NCBI RefSeq assembly: GCF_027604915.1
Contig: NZ_JAJAQC010000007.1
Location: 124,001 to 188,000, forward strand
Direction: 5' to 3'
DNA: 64,000 bases
Source of the DNA: Streptomonospora mangrovi
GTDB taxonomy: Bacteria; Actinomycetota; Actinomycetes; Streptosporangiales; Streptosporangiaceae
The position numbers and the translations under genes were made by a program. Below the pieces are notes generated by a model. That model did no database searches. It was not told the origin of the DNA and worked only from the letters and a program-made list of their open reading frames with translations. The first letter of the stretch is position 1, and every line of letters starts with the position of its first letter. Positions 38,368 to 45,873 of the stretch are shown here, piece by piece.

Positions 38368-39785
38368 CCGCGCCCGCGACCGCCGGGGCGCCCGCCCGCA
38401 CCGGTCCGGCGACGGCCGGCCTGCTCATCGGCATGCTGCTGTCGGTGCTGGACCAGACGGTGGTGGCCATCGCCCTGCCCACCATCGCCGCCGACCTGGG
38501 CGGCATGGCCGGGATCGGCTGGGTGGTCACCTCCTACCTGCTGGCCTCCACCGCCACCGGACCTCTCTACGCCCGGCTCAGCGACCGGTTCGGCCGCCGC
38601 GCCGTGTTCACCGCCGCCATCACCGTCTTCCTCGCGGGCTCGGCGCTGTGCGGGCTGGCCCAGACACTGCCCCAGCTCGTGGTGGCCCGCACCGTGCAGG
38701 GCCTCGGCGCCGGAGCGCTGTTCGTGCTGCCCACCGTCGCGCTCTCGGAGCTGTACCCCCAGCGGCTGCGCGGCCGGGTCCAGGGATTGACCGGCGCGGT
38801 GTTCGCGCTGGCCAGCGTGGGCGGGCCGCTGGCGGGCGGCGCCATCACTGACATCTGGGGCTGGCGATGGATCTTCCACGTCAACCTGCCGCTGGGCCTG
38901 CTCGCGCTCGGGCTGACGGCGTGGGCGCTGCGCCTGCCCCGGCCGCCCGGTGGCGGCGGACGGACCGACCTGGCCGGCGCCGCCCTGCTGGCGGGCGCGA
39001 CCACTGCGGTACTGCTGGTGGCCGAGTGGGGCGGCGGCGCCCGGGCGTGGACGTCGGGCACGGCACCCGCCCTCGCGGTGGCGGCGGCGGTGCTGGCGGC
39101 GCTGTTCGTGTGGCGGGAGCGCCGTGCGCCCGACCCGCTGCTGCCGCCGCGCCTGTTCGCCGTGCCCGCGCTGCGGGTGCTGCTGCCCGCGTGCGGGCTG
39201 CTGGGCGTGCTGCTCGGCGGGTCGGTGTTCTTCCTGCCCGCCTTCCTCCAGGCCGCCTACGGCATGGGGGCCACTCAGGCGGGGCTCGCCCTCAACCCCT
39301 ATGTGCTGGTGTTCATGGCGGTCTCCACGGTCGCGGGGTCGCGCGCCGGCGCCACCGGCCACTTCGCACCCGTCCTGGTGGCCGGGGCGGTCGTCGCGGC
39401 GGCGGGCTTCGTCCTGCTGGGCGCGCTCGGTCCCGGCACGCCCTACGCCGTGTTCGCCGCGGAGATCGCGCTGCTGGGCGCGGGGTTCGGACTGTTGATG
39501 CAGAACCTGGTGGTGGCCGCGCAGAACGCCGCCGCGCCGGCCGACCTGGCCGCCGTCAGCTCGGCGGCCGTGGTGGTGCGCGGCCTGGGGCTCGCGCTGG
39601 GCGTGGCGGCCTTCAGCGGCCTGCTCACCCGCGAACTGGCGGGTGCCGCCGGCCCGGAGGCGACGGCGGCGGCCGTGCCCGACGTGCTGCTGTGGGGCGC
39701 GCCGGTCGCCGCCGCGCTGGCCGCCCTGCTGCTCCTGCTGCGCGGGGCGCCCGCGCACGGGGGCGCGCGGCCGGAGGCGGGCTGA
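38364..39785 (+). CDS. DHA2-type MFS exporter
   Basis: A 473-residue transporter with about 13-14 helices. Family motifs are visible: LLSVLDQTVVAIALPTIAADL in helix 1, ARLSDRFGRRAVFTAAITVF (motif A), and GAVFALASVGGPLAGGAITDIWGWRWIFHVNLPLG (motif C and the following helix). The GTG at 38364 overlaps the flavoenzyme stop by 4 bp, so the two are translated together. It likely exports a xenobiotic under MerR control. Confidence 0.93.
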   Translation: MTAPATAGAPARTGPATAGLLIGMLLSVLDQTVVAIALPTIAADLGGMAGIGWVVTSYLLASTATGPLYARLSDRFGRRAVFTAAITVFLAGSALCGLAQTLPQLVVARTVQGLGAGALFVLPTVALSELYPQRLRGRVQGLTGAVFALASVGGPLAGGAITDIWGWRWIFHVNLPLGLLALGLTAWALRLPRPPGGGGRTDLAGAALLAGATTAVLLVAEWGGGARAWTSGTAPALAVAAAVLAALFVWRERRAPDPLLPPRLFAVPALRVLLPACGLLGVLLGGSVFFLPAFLQAAYGMGATQAGLALNPYVLVFMAVSTVAGSRAGATGHFAPVLVAGAVVAAAGFVLLGALGPGTPYAVFAAEIALLGAGFGLLMQNLVVAAQNAAAPADLAAVSSAAVVVRGLGLALGVAAFSGLLTRELAGAAGPEATAAAVPDVLLWGAPVAAALAALLLLLRGAPAHGGARPEAG

Positions 39786-39788
39786 GGT

Positions 39789-39824
39789 GTGCGGCGCGCC
39801 GCCCGCGCGGGGGGCGCGCCGCAC
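39789..39824. terminator. Bidirectional terminator hairpin
   Basis: A perfect 12-bp stem (GTGCGGCGCGCC with GGCGCGCCGCAC) lies 3 bp after the MFS stop and before the convergent lipase gene end. Confidence 0.75.
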
Positions 39825-39856
39825 CCGGCGGCCGGGGGCGGAGGCACCGGCCGGGG

Positions 39857-40525
39857 TCAGGCCAGGACCGCGCGGACCTGCGCCGACACCCCGGGGTCGG
39901 TGAGGAAGGCGGTGTGGCCCACGCAGCCCGCGTAGCGGTTGTCGGCGCCGGTGAGCATGACGTTGGTGCTGGGGCGCACGATCAGGTCGCACAGCGAGCG
40001 GAAGGTCGTGTAGCCGACGGCCCCCGGGGTGGGGTCGCCGGAGTTGAGCCGGGCCAGGAACTCCGAGCCCGCCACGACCTCCTGGCAGGAGGGCTGGACG
40101 GCCACGCACGGCAGCCGCACCGTGGAGCCCTGGTTGGGGCCGGCCAGCGACACCCAGTCGTCGACGCGCTCGTGGCCGCCGAGGAACTTCAGGTACCAGC
40201 GGGAGGACAGCCCGCCCATGGAGTGGGCGACGATGTCCACCCGGTCGGCGCCCGACTCGGCGAGGACGGCGTCGACCTCCGCGGCGATCACCTCGGCCGT
40301 CTCGGTGTTGGAGGCGGTGGAGTCGTAGTCGATCGCGTGCAGGTCCGCCTCCGGCCAGCCGTCGGCGACGAGGTCGGCGGCCAGGTCGTCCCAGTTGCCG
40401 GCGGATCCGCCGTAGCCGTGGACGAAGAGGACGGGGACGCGCTCCTGGGCGTGCGCGGCGCCGGGCGCGGCGGCCGCCGCCAGGAGCGCCGCGGTGGTCA
40501 GCAGGGCGGTGAGAACGGCTCGCAT
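39857..40525 (-). CDS. Secreted alpha/beta-fold lipase
   Basis: A 222-residue extracellular lipase of the LipA/Lipase_2 type. A Sec signal peptide ends near residue 26 (AAAAAPGAAHA|QE). The oxyanion segment is FVHGYGGSAGNWDDL, the nucleophile is Ser102 in VAHSMGGLSSRW, and the late GCVGHTAFLTD supplies the catalytic His; the Asp is probably near the LTGADNRYAG segment. Four cysteines suggest disulfides. AAAGGAG precedes the ATG at 40525. It is monocistronic and divergent from the DUF892 gene. Confidence 0.93.
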   Translation of the reverse strand: MRAVLTALLTTAALLAAAAAPGAAHAQERVPVLFVHGYGGSAGNWDDLAADLVADGWPEADLHAIDYDSTASNTETAEVIAAEVDAVLAESGADRVDIVAHSMGGLSSRWYLKFLGGHERVDDWVSLAGPNQGSTVRLPCVAVQPSCQEVVAGSEFLARLNSGDPTPGAVGYTTFRSLCDLIVRPSTNVMLTGADNRYAGCVGHTAFLTDPGVSAQVRAVLA

Positions 40526-40651
40526 CGGCGGGTTCTCCTTTCGGGCGGGGGACCTCCAGTCTCAGCGGGCACGGCGGCCGCGCGCATCCGTCGAAGCACC
40601 GGTCGCGCACCTGCTGTCGCTCCGCGCGGCCGGCGCCGGGGCGGGCCGGGT

Positions 40652-40676
40652 GTTTGCGGCCGGTGGCGCCGGTTAG
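40652..40676 (+). promoter_or_regulatory. Candidate SigB/SigF-type stress promoter
   Basis: GTTT (40652-40655), 15 bp, then GGTTAG (40671-40676) resembles the actinobacterial GTTT-N15-GGGTAT alternative-sigma consensus. It lies about 115 bp before the DUF892 gene, with a purine-rich leader between. Confidence 0.4.
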
Positions 40677-40789
40677 GGGCAACTCCCGCACAAGGAAGCG
40701 CCACGCAACGGCAAAGACCGCAAGGGCACGACAAGACAGATACAGCGCACGCCCTGAAGAAGAAGCGACGACTGAGGGAGTGACCCGGC

Positions 40790-41269
40790 ATGGACAGCCG
40801 CGAGCATCTGACCGTCTGGCTGAACGACGCCTACGCCATGGAGAAGGCGCTGGAGGAGACCCTGGAGCGGCACGCCAAGGACGCCGAGGGCGACTCCGAC
40901 GTGCACGCCCGCATCCTGCGCCACATCGACGAGACCCGCGAGCAGGCGCAGATCGTGCGGGAGTGCGTGGAGTCGCTGGGCGGCAGCGTCTCGGGCGCCA
41001 AGTCGACGGTGGGCAACCTGTTCGGCTCGGTCCAGGGCATGGCCAACAAGCCGCTCAAGGACACCCTGGTCAAGAACGCCCTGGCCGACTACGCGGCCGA
41101 GCACTTCGAGATCGCGTGCTACCGCGCGCTGATCGAGGCCGCGCACAGCCTCGGCGAGGACGGCATCGCCGCGCGCCTCACCCCCATCCTCCGCCAGGAG
41201 GAGGACATGGCGCGGTTCCTGGAGGAGCGCCTGCCGATGACGGTGCGCGCCGCCCTCGACAAGGGCTGA
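40790..41269 (+). CDS. DUF892 (YciE/YciF-like) ferritin-fold protein
   Basis: A 159-residue all-helical protein of PF05974. The four-helix ferritin-like pattern is seen with putative metal ligands in EKALEETLERHAKD, RHIDETREQAQIVRECVESLGG, AEHFEIACYRALIEAAHSLGE and RQEEDMARFLEERLP. Family members are stress-induced and structurally related to ferritin and rubrerythrin; a peroxide or iron role is inferred. AGGGAGTG precedes the ATG at 40790. Monocistronic, followed by a strong terminator. Confidence 0.9.
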   Translation: MDSREHLTVWLNDAYAMEKALEETLERHAKDAEGDSDVHARILRHIDETREQAQIVRECVESLGGSVSGAKSTVGNLFGSVQGMANKPLKDTLVKNALADYAAEHFEIACYRALIEAAHSLGEDGIAARLTPILRQEEDMARFLEERLPMTVRAALDKG

Positions 41270-41312
41270 GGGCCTGACCCCTCCGCCAGGGGCCCTTCAC
41301 CGGATAGCGTCC

Positions 41313-41342
41313 CCGGCCCCGCACCGCCCGGTGCGGGGCCGG
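41313..41342 (+). terminator. Terminator after the DUF892 gene
   Basis: A perfect 13-bp stem, CCGGCCCCGCACC with GGTGCGGGGCCGG, around the loop GCCC, 43 bp after the stop codon. Confidence 0.75.
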
Positions 41343-41349
41343 ACGCGTT

Positions 41350-41396
41350 CGTACGGGCTCGTACGGGCTCGGGCGGGTTCCGTCGGTTTCCGTCGG
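41350..41396 (+). repeat. Two short tandem repeats
   Basis: CGTACGGGCT occurs twice in tandem (41350-41359, 41360-41369), and TTCCGTCGG twice (41378-41386, 41388-41396), 75-121 bp before the pseudokinase start. They may be regulator half-sites or slippage products. Confidence 0.6.
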
Positions 41397-41470
41397 CGTT
41401 CGGGTGTCCCCGCGGGCGCGATTTTGCGATGATGCGGAGCGAGGAGTGCGCACCGGAGCGGAGGGATGCC

Positions 41471-43180
41471 ATGGCGGAGCCCCAGCGGCCCGGCGCCCCG
41501 CACCGGATCGGTCCCTACAGAGTGCTGCACCGGCTGGGCCGCAGCGCGGTCGGACGGACCTACCTCGCCGCGGCGCCCGACGGGCGGCGCGTGGCCGTCA
41601 CCCTGCTGGACGCCCTGGCGGCGGCCGAACCCGGCCTCCGGCGCGGCCTGGTCCGAGAGATCGCGGCGCTGCGCCGGATCGGCGGCGCCCGCACCGTCCC
41701 CGTGCTCGCCGCCGACACCGAGGCCGACCCGCCGTGGGTGGCCACCCCGTTCGTCGCCGGGATGCCGCTGGACCGGGCGGTGTACCGGCACGGCCCGCTG
41801 CCCGCCGCCACCGTGGCCGTCCTGGGAGCCGGCGCGGCCGAGGGGCTCGCGCAGGAGCACGCGGCGGGCCTGCTGCGCGGCCGACTGGTCCCCGCCGACG
41901 TCCTGCTGGCCGCCGACGGCCCGCTGCTGGTCTCCCCCGCGCTGGTGCGCGCGGCCGCCGGCGACTCCTCCTCTTCCGTGGCCGGCCTGGGCCTGGGCGC
42001 CCTGGGCTTCCTGCCACCCGAGACGCTGGCGGGCGCGCCGGCCGGTACCGCCGCCGACGTGTTCGCGCTGGCCTGCGTGCTGGTCTACGCCGCCACGGGC
42101 CGCTCCCCGTTCGCCGCGGAGACGGACGCGGCCGCGGCCTACCGCGTCCTCCACGCGGCCCCCGACCTCGCGGACGTGCCCGCCGCATTGGCGGAACCGC
42201 TCGCCGCGTGCCTGGCCAAGGACCCCGCCGGGCGGCCCACGGCCGAGCACCTGGCCGAGGCGCTGCGGGCGGCCGAGGCGCCCGCACCCGGCCAGGGCTG
42301 GCTGCCCGAGCCCATCGCGCGGATCATCGCCGCCGGGTACCCGGCGGTCGACACCGTGGCCAACAGCGGGACCACGGACGCTCCGCCCAAGTCCCGGCCC
42401 GCCACCGTGGTGCCGCTGCCCGACTCCCCCTTCGGCCCGGCGGTCCCGGCCATGCCGGTAACCCCGGTGGCACCGCCCGCGCCGAGGAGCACCGCGCCCC
42501 CTGCCCCACCCCCGCCCGACCGCGAGGCGCCCGTCCGGGTCGCCCGGCCGATGCGGCGGCGGCTCACCGCCCGGGGCGCGCTCAGCGCGTGGGACCTGTC
42601 AGGCGCCACGGCCCTGGACACCCGGCTGGCTCCGGCGCCGCGCCGCCACGCGCCGCCGCCCCGCCTGGCGGCGCGCCCGGCGCCGCGCACCGGCACGCGG
42701 TCCCCGGAGTACGCGGAGGCCGCGGACCTGGCGGACGCCGATCCGGCCGACACCGCCGACTTCGCGGACGAGGACGACGTCGTGCTCCCCTCGGGGTGGG
42801 GACCGTCCCCCGCCACCGACCCCCGCGCGGGCGGCGAGACCGCGCCCCCGCCCTGGGCGGAGCCGGTCGTGCCCGCGCCTCCTCCCGTGCCGGCTTCCTC
42901 CCGGACCGGCGCGCGCCTGCTGCCCGCCCTGCTCGCCGGAAGCGGCCTGGTCATCGCGGTCGTGCTGGTCGGCACGGTCTCCTCGGCGCAGTCCTCGGCC
43001 CTGCTGTGGGTCCTGGGCGCGCTGGTGGCGGCGGGCGTCGCGGTACCGGCCACCGCGCTCGGCTTCCACGCGTTCCGCCGCCCTCACGTCGCCTGGCGGG
43101 CGAACCGGCGCCGCCTCGGCGGCTCGCACGAGGACGACACACCCCCCAACGGCTCCACGGATCCGGAGAGTTCGGAGTGA
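41471..43180 (+). CDS. Membrane pseudokinase of the Ser/Thr kinase family
   Basis: A 569-residue protein. Residues 12-290 follow the bacterial Ser/Thr kinase fold, but the catalytic residues are gone. The glycine loop is GRSAVGRTY. The ATP-binding lysine is replaced by Thr44 (VAVTLL), the HRD aspartate by Arg138 (LRGRLVPADV), the metal Asn by Asp143, and DFG by SPA (155-157). A 200-residue Pro/Ala/Asp-rich linker and two C-terminal transmembrane helices (about 480-530) follow. The ATG at 41471 is preceded by GGAGGG; the frame opens at 41429. It is colinear with the intact kinase at 51776, residue for residue, so it is a degenerate paralogue. It overlaps the next gene by 4 bp and probably acts as a membrane-bound scaffold. 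Confidence 0.88.
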   Translation: MAEPQRPGAPHRIGPYRVLHRLGRSAVGRTYLAAAPDGRRVAVTLLDALAAAEPGLRRGLVREIAALRRIGGARTVPVLAADTEADPPWVATPFVAGMPLDRAVYRHGPLPAATVAVLGAGAAEGLAQEHAAGLLRGRLVPADVLLAADGPLLVSPALVRAAAGDSSSSVAGLGLGALGFLPPETLAGAPAGTAADVFALACVLVYAATGRSPFAAETDAAAAYRVLHAAPDLADVPAALAEPLAACLAKDPAGRPTAEHLAEALRAAEAPAPGQGWLPEPIARIIAAGYPAVDTVANSGTTDAPPKSRPATVVPLPDSPFGPAVPAMPVTPVAPPAPRSTAPPAPPPPDREAPVRVARPMRRRLTARGALSAWDLSGATALDTRLAPAPRRHAPPPRLAARPAPRTGTRSPEYAEAADLADADPADTADFADEDDVVLPSGWGPSPATDPRAGGETAPPPWAEPVVPAPPPVPASSRTGARLLPALLAGSGLVIAVVLVGTVSSAQSSALLWVLGALVAAGVAVPATALGFHAFRRPHVAWRANRRRLGGSHEDDTPPNGSTDPESSE

Positions 43181-43512
43181 CCGAGAAGACGGACGGCCCG
43201 GGCGGCCTGGTCGAACTGGAGCGGCTGCGCTTCGACCACCAGGTCGCGATGGACATGCGGGAGCAGGACCGCGCCGACCGCGAGCTGGAGCTGCGCGCGC
43301 GGATCGCCGGGCGCGGCCAGGTCTTCGGCCTGGTGTCGCTGTTCGCCATCCTCGGCACGGCGATCACCCTGGGCCTGCTCGGCCAGGAGTGGGCGGCGGC
43401 CGGGGTCGGCCTGCCGGGGGTGGCGATGATCGTGGGGGTGTTCGTCAGCGGCCGGCTGCGCTCGCCCGAGCCGCTGCCCGGCGCGGACCCGGCGGGCACG
43501 CAGGCGCCCTGA
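43177..43512 (+). CDS. Small two-helix membrane protein, pseudokinase partner
   Basis: A 111-residue protein. A charged amphipathic helix (residues 12-46, ELERLRFDHQVAMDMREQDRADRELELRARIAG) likely forms a coiled coil, followed by two hydrophobic helices (about 49-67 and 71-92) and a Pro-rich tail. The layout resembles DUF2335 membrane proteins, but the assignment is not firm. Its GTG overlaps the pseudokinase stop (GTGA), so the two are coupled and probably interact at the membrane. Confidence 0.75.
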   Translation: MTEKTDGPGGLVELERLRFDHQVAMDMREQDRADRELELRARIAGRGQVFGLVSLFAILGTAITLGLLGQEWAAAGVGLPGVAMIVGVFVSGRLRSPEPLPGADPAGTQAP

Positions 43513-43597
43513 GGGGAGGGGCGCCCGCGTGCCCTGGCGCGCGGTGCCGGAGCCCGGTGCCGGAATCCGTTGCGGAGCCCGGCTCCGGGGTCCGATG

Positions 43598-43620
43598 CCG
43601 GGTCGGGTTCCGGGACCCGG
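43598..43620. terminator. Short hairpin between convergent genes
   Basis: CCGGGTC (43598-43604) pairs with GACCCGG (43614-43620), just before the convergent aztD end. Confidence 0.35.
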
Positions 43621-43634
43621 CGGCGGCGCGCCGG

Positions 43635-44837
43635 TCAGGCGGCCGGCAGGCCGGTCAGCTCGTTGGACGCCTCCGGCAACTCGGCCTCCGTGGTCACCTC
43701 GCCGGTGGCGATGTCCACGGCGTAGACCTTCTTCTCACCGGGCTCGGTCACATAGGCGGTGTCCCCGCGCACATACAGCGTGGGGCGGGGGTCCTGCCAC
43801 TCCAGGGGCTCGCTCCACTCGCCCACCACCGGGTGGGAGGCGGTGACCTCGCCGGCGGCCATGTCGATCACGTGCAGCGCGCCGTCGGTGCCCAGCACCA
43901 GCCCCTCGCCCTCGGGGCCGCGCCCCAGCGAGCGGAAGCTGTAGCTGGTGCCCAGGTCGACCAGCTCCAGCTCGCCGCTCTCGGTGTCGATCACCGAGAC
44001 CCGCTCGGGCCGCTCCAGCTCGGCGTCGGGGTCGGTCTTGTAGTCGCCCAGGACGTAGGGCGACTCCTCGTGGCCGGCCTGGTTGCCGATGCGGCCGTAG
44101 TCGTCGGGGCTGTCGACCTTGGTGATCTCACCGCCGGAGTAGACGAGCACGCCGTCCTCGCAGCCGATCACCACGGCCTCGTCCCGCGCGGTGGCCTCGC
44201 CGTGCACGCCGGGGCACTCCTCGTTGCGGGTGACCTCCTCGCGGTCGGCGTCGAGGACCTGGATGCCGGGGCGCTCCTCCTCGTCGCCGAGGGTCACGAC
44301 CATCTCGCCGTTCTCCAGCACCAGCGCGACACCGTGGTGGGGGTGCTCGGTGGTGTGCTTCTCGGCCTCGGGCAGGCCCTCGCCCAGGTCGGCCGGGTCG
44401 AAGACGGTGGCCTCGCCCGCGCCGTCGGAGAACAGCACGGTCTGCCCGGCGTGGTGCACGACGTGGCCGGGCTCGGGGGCGGGGAACTTGTCGTCGGTCA
44501 GCCGCGCGCCGGCGGCGTCCAGGACGCGGAACCCCGAGGAGGTCGACACGAGCACGTGCCGGTCGTCGCCGGCCGGGTTGACCCGGTTGAAGCCCTCCAG
44601 CGGGATGTCCTCGACGACCTCCAGGGTCTTTCCGTCGAGGACGTAGAGGCCGCCGTCGTAGGTGGCCACGAGCGCGTCGGCGGCCTCGGCGGCCGGCCGC
44701 TCGGACTCCTCGGGCGCGGCGCCGGTGCCCGCGCCGCCGGATCCGCAGGCCGCGGTGGCGCTCAGGCCGAGCACGGCCAGGGCGGACAGCGCCGCCCGGC
44801 CGCGCCGCCGGGAGAGGGGGCGGGGGTGGTGGGGCAT
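43635..44837 (-). CDS. aztD: AztD-like beta-propeller lipoprotein (downstream copy)
   Basis: A 400-residue lipoprotein. The signal peptide ends in a lipobox, LSATAAC, with lipidated Cys31, followed by a Gly/Ala linker and about seven WD-like beta-propeller blades (residues 55-395; repeated V-x-D-x-x-G-E/K-V units). His-rich loops (EKHTTEHPHHGV) could bind zinc. It matches periplasmic or extracellular zinc metallochaperones of the AztD type, which hand zinc to AztC. It lies 91 bp after aztC on the same strand, behind a hairpin that spans the aztC stop. A second propeller is encoded upstream of aztC. Confidence 0.82.
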   Translation of the reverse strand: MPHHPRPLSRRRGRAALSALAVLGLSATAACGSGGAGTGAAPEESERPAAEAADALVATYDGGLYVLDGKTLEVVEDIPLEGFNRVNPAGDDRHVLVSTSSGFRVLDAAGARLTDDKFPAPEPGHVVHHAGQTVLFSDGAGEATVFDPADLGEGLPEAEKHTTEHPHHGVALVLENGEMVVTLGDEEERPGIQVLDADREEVTRNEECPGVHGEATARDEAVVIGCEDGVLVYSGGEITKVDSPDDYGRIGNQAGHEESPYVLGDYKTDPDAELERPERVSVIDTESGELELVDLGTSYSFRSLGRGPEGEGLVLGTDGALHVIDMAAGEVTASHPVVGEWSEPLEWQDPRPTLYVRGDTAYVTEPGEKKVYAVDIATGEVTTEAELPEASNELTGLPAA

Positions 44838-44916
44838 GGTTCACTTCCGTTTCTCGTGATGCGGGTGGGGGACCCGAGCGGGCCGCCCCGGAGTGCGGGG
44901 GGTGGGGTGGCGCCGG

Positions 44917-44943
44917 GGCCTCACCGGCTCAGCCGGTGAGGCC
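44917..44943 (-). terminator. Perfect hairpin with the aztC stop codon in its loop
   Basis: GGCCTCACCGGC and GCCGGTGAGGCC form a perfect 12-bp stem whose 3-nt loop (44929-44931) is the aztC TGA. It could act as an attenuating terminator or an RNA-stability element between aztC and the downstream aztD-like gene. Confidence 0.6.
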
Positions 44944-45873
44944 GTCGGCGATGGCGTCGGTGTTGTGGCGGGTCATCTCGGCGTAGGTGGCGGCGCCGCC
45001 GTCGGGTCCGGTCAGCGACTCCGAGAACAGCGGGACGACCTCGATGTCCACGCCGGCCTCCTCGGCCATGACCCGGGCCAGGCGGTCGGGCTGGGAGGAG
45101 TCGGCGAACACGGCGGGCACCCCGGCCTCCTCCACCGCGGTGGCCAGGGAGTCCAGGTCGGCGCTGCTGGGCGAGGCCAGGGTGGTGCCGCTGGGGATGA
45201 CCGCGCCCACGACCTCGAAGTCGTAGCGCTGGGCGAGGTAGCCGAACACGTGGTGGTTGGTGACGAGCCGGCGCCGGTCCTCGGGGATGGCGCCGAACCG
45301 CTCCCGGGCGTGGGCGTGCAGTTCCTCGACCTGTTCGCGGTAGTCGCGGGCGTTGGCGCGGATGCGGTCGGCGTCCACGCCATCGACCTGCTCGACCACG
45401 GCGTCGGCGATGAGGTCGACCGCCTCGCCGGCGCGCACGGGGTCGGTCCAGAAGTGCGGGTCGGGCTGCCCGGCGGTCTCGCCCTCGGTGTAGCTGATGG
45501 GGTCGACGCCGTCGCCGACCGCCAGGGCGGGGGTGCCGGCCGCCTCGGCGGCCTCGACGTTGCGCAGCACGCCCTCCTCCAGGCCCAGGCCGTTGTAGAC
45601 GACCAGGGCGGCGTCCTCCAGTTCGGCGGCCTGGCGGGCGGAGATCGCGAAGGAGTGGGGGTCGGCGTTGGGCCGCATCAGCACGGTGACGTCGGCCTGG
45701 TCGCCGACGACGTTGCGGGTGAGGTCGCCCAGGATGTTGGTGGTGACCACGATCCCGGAGCGCTCGCCGCCGGCGGCGCCGCAGCCGGTGAGCGCGACGG
45801 CGGCGGCCAGGGCGAGCAGGGCCGCGGCGGCGCGGCGGGGGGCGGGCCGGCGGCCCGGCCGCGGGGTCACCAT
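44929..45873 (-). CDS. aztC: Zinc ABC transporter substrate-binding lipoprotein AztC
   Basis: A 314-residue cluster A-I solute-binding protein, lipidated at Cys31 (VALTGC). Conserved metal-binding positions are visible: His in MRPNADPHSF, His in GQPDPHFWTDP, His in VTNHHVFGYLAQRYDF, and the late Asp in VPAVFADSSQPD. The long His-rich loop of classical ZnuA is missing, as in AztC-type proteins that rely on AztD. It starts at ATG 45873 or GTG 45870; either overlaps the upstream gene by 7 or 4 bp. It delivers zinc to the AztB/AztA transporter. Confidence 0.9.
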   Translation of the reverse strand: MVTPRPGRRPAPRRAAAALLALAAAVALTGCGAAGGERSGIVVTTNILGDLTRNVVGDQADVTVLMRPNADPHSFAISARQAAELEDAALVVYNGLGLEEGVLRNVEAAEAAGTPALAVGDGVDPISYTEGETAGQPDPHFWTDPVRAGEAVDLIADAVVEQVDGVDADRIRANARDYREQVEELHAHARERFGAIPEDRRRLVTNHHVFGYLAQRYDFEVVGAVIPSGTTLASPSSADLDSLATAVEEAGVPAVFADSSQPDRLARVMAEEAGVDIEVVPLFSESLTGPDGGAATYAEMTRHNTDAIADGLTG

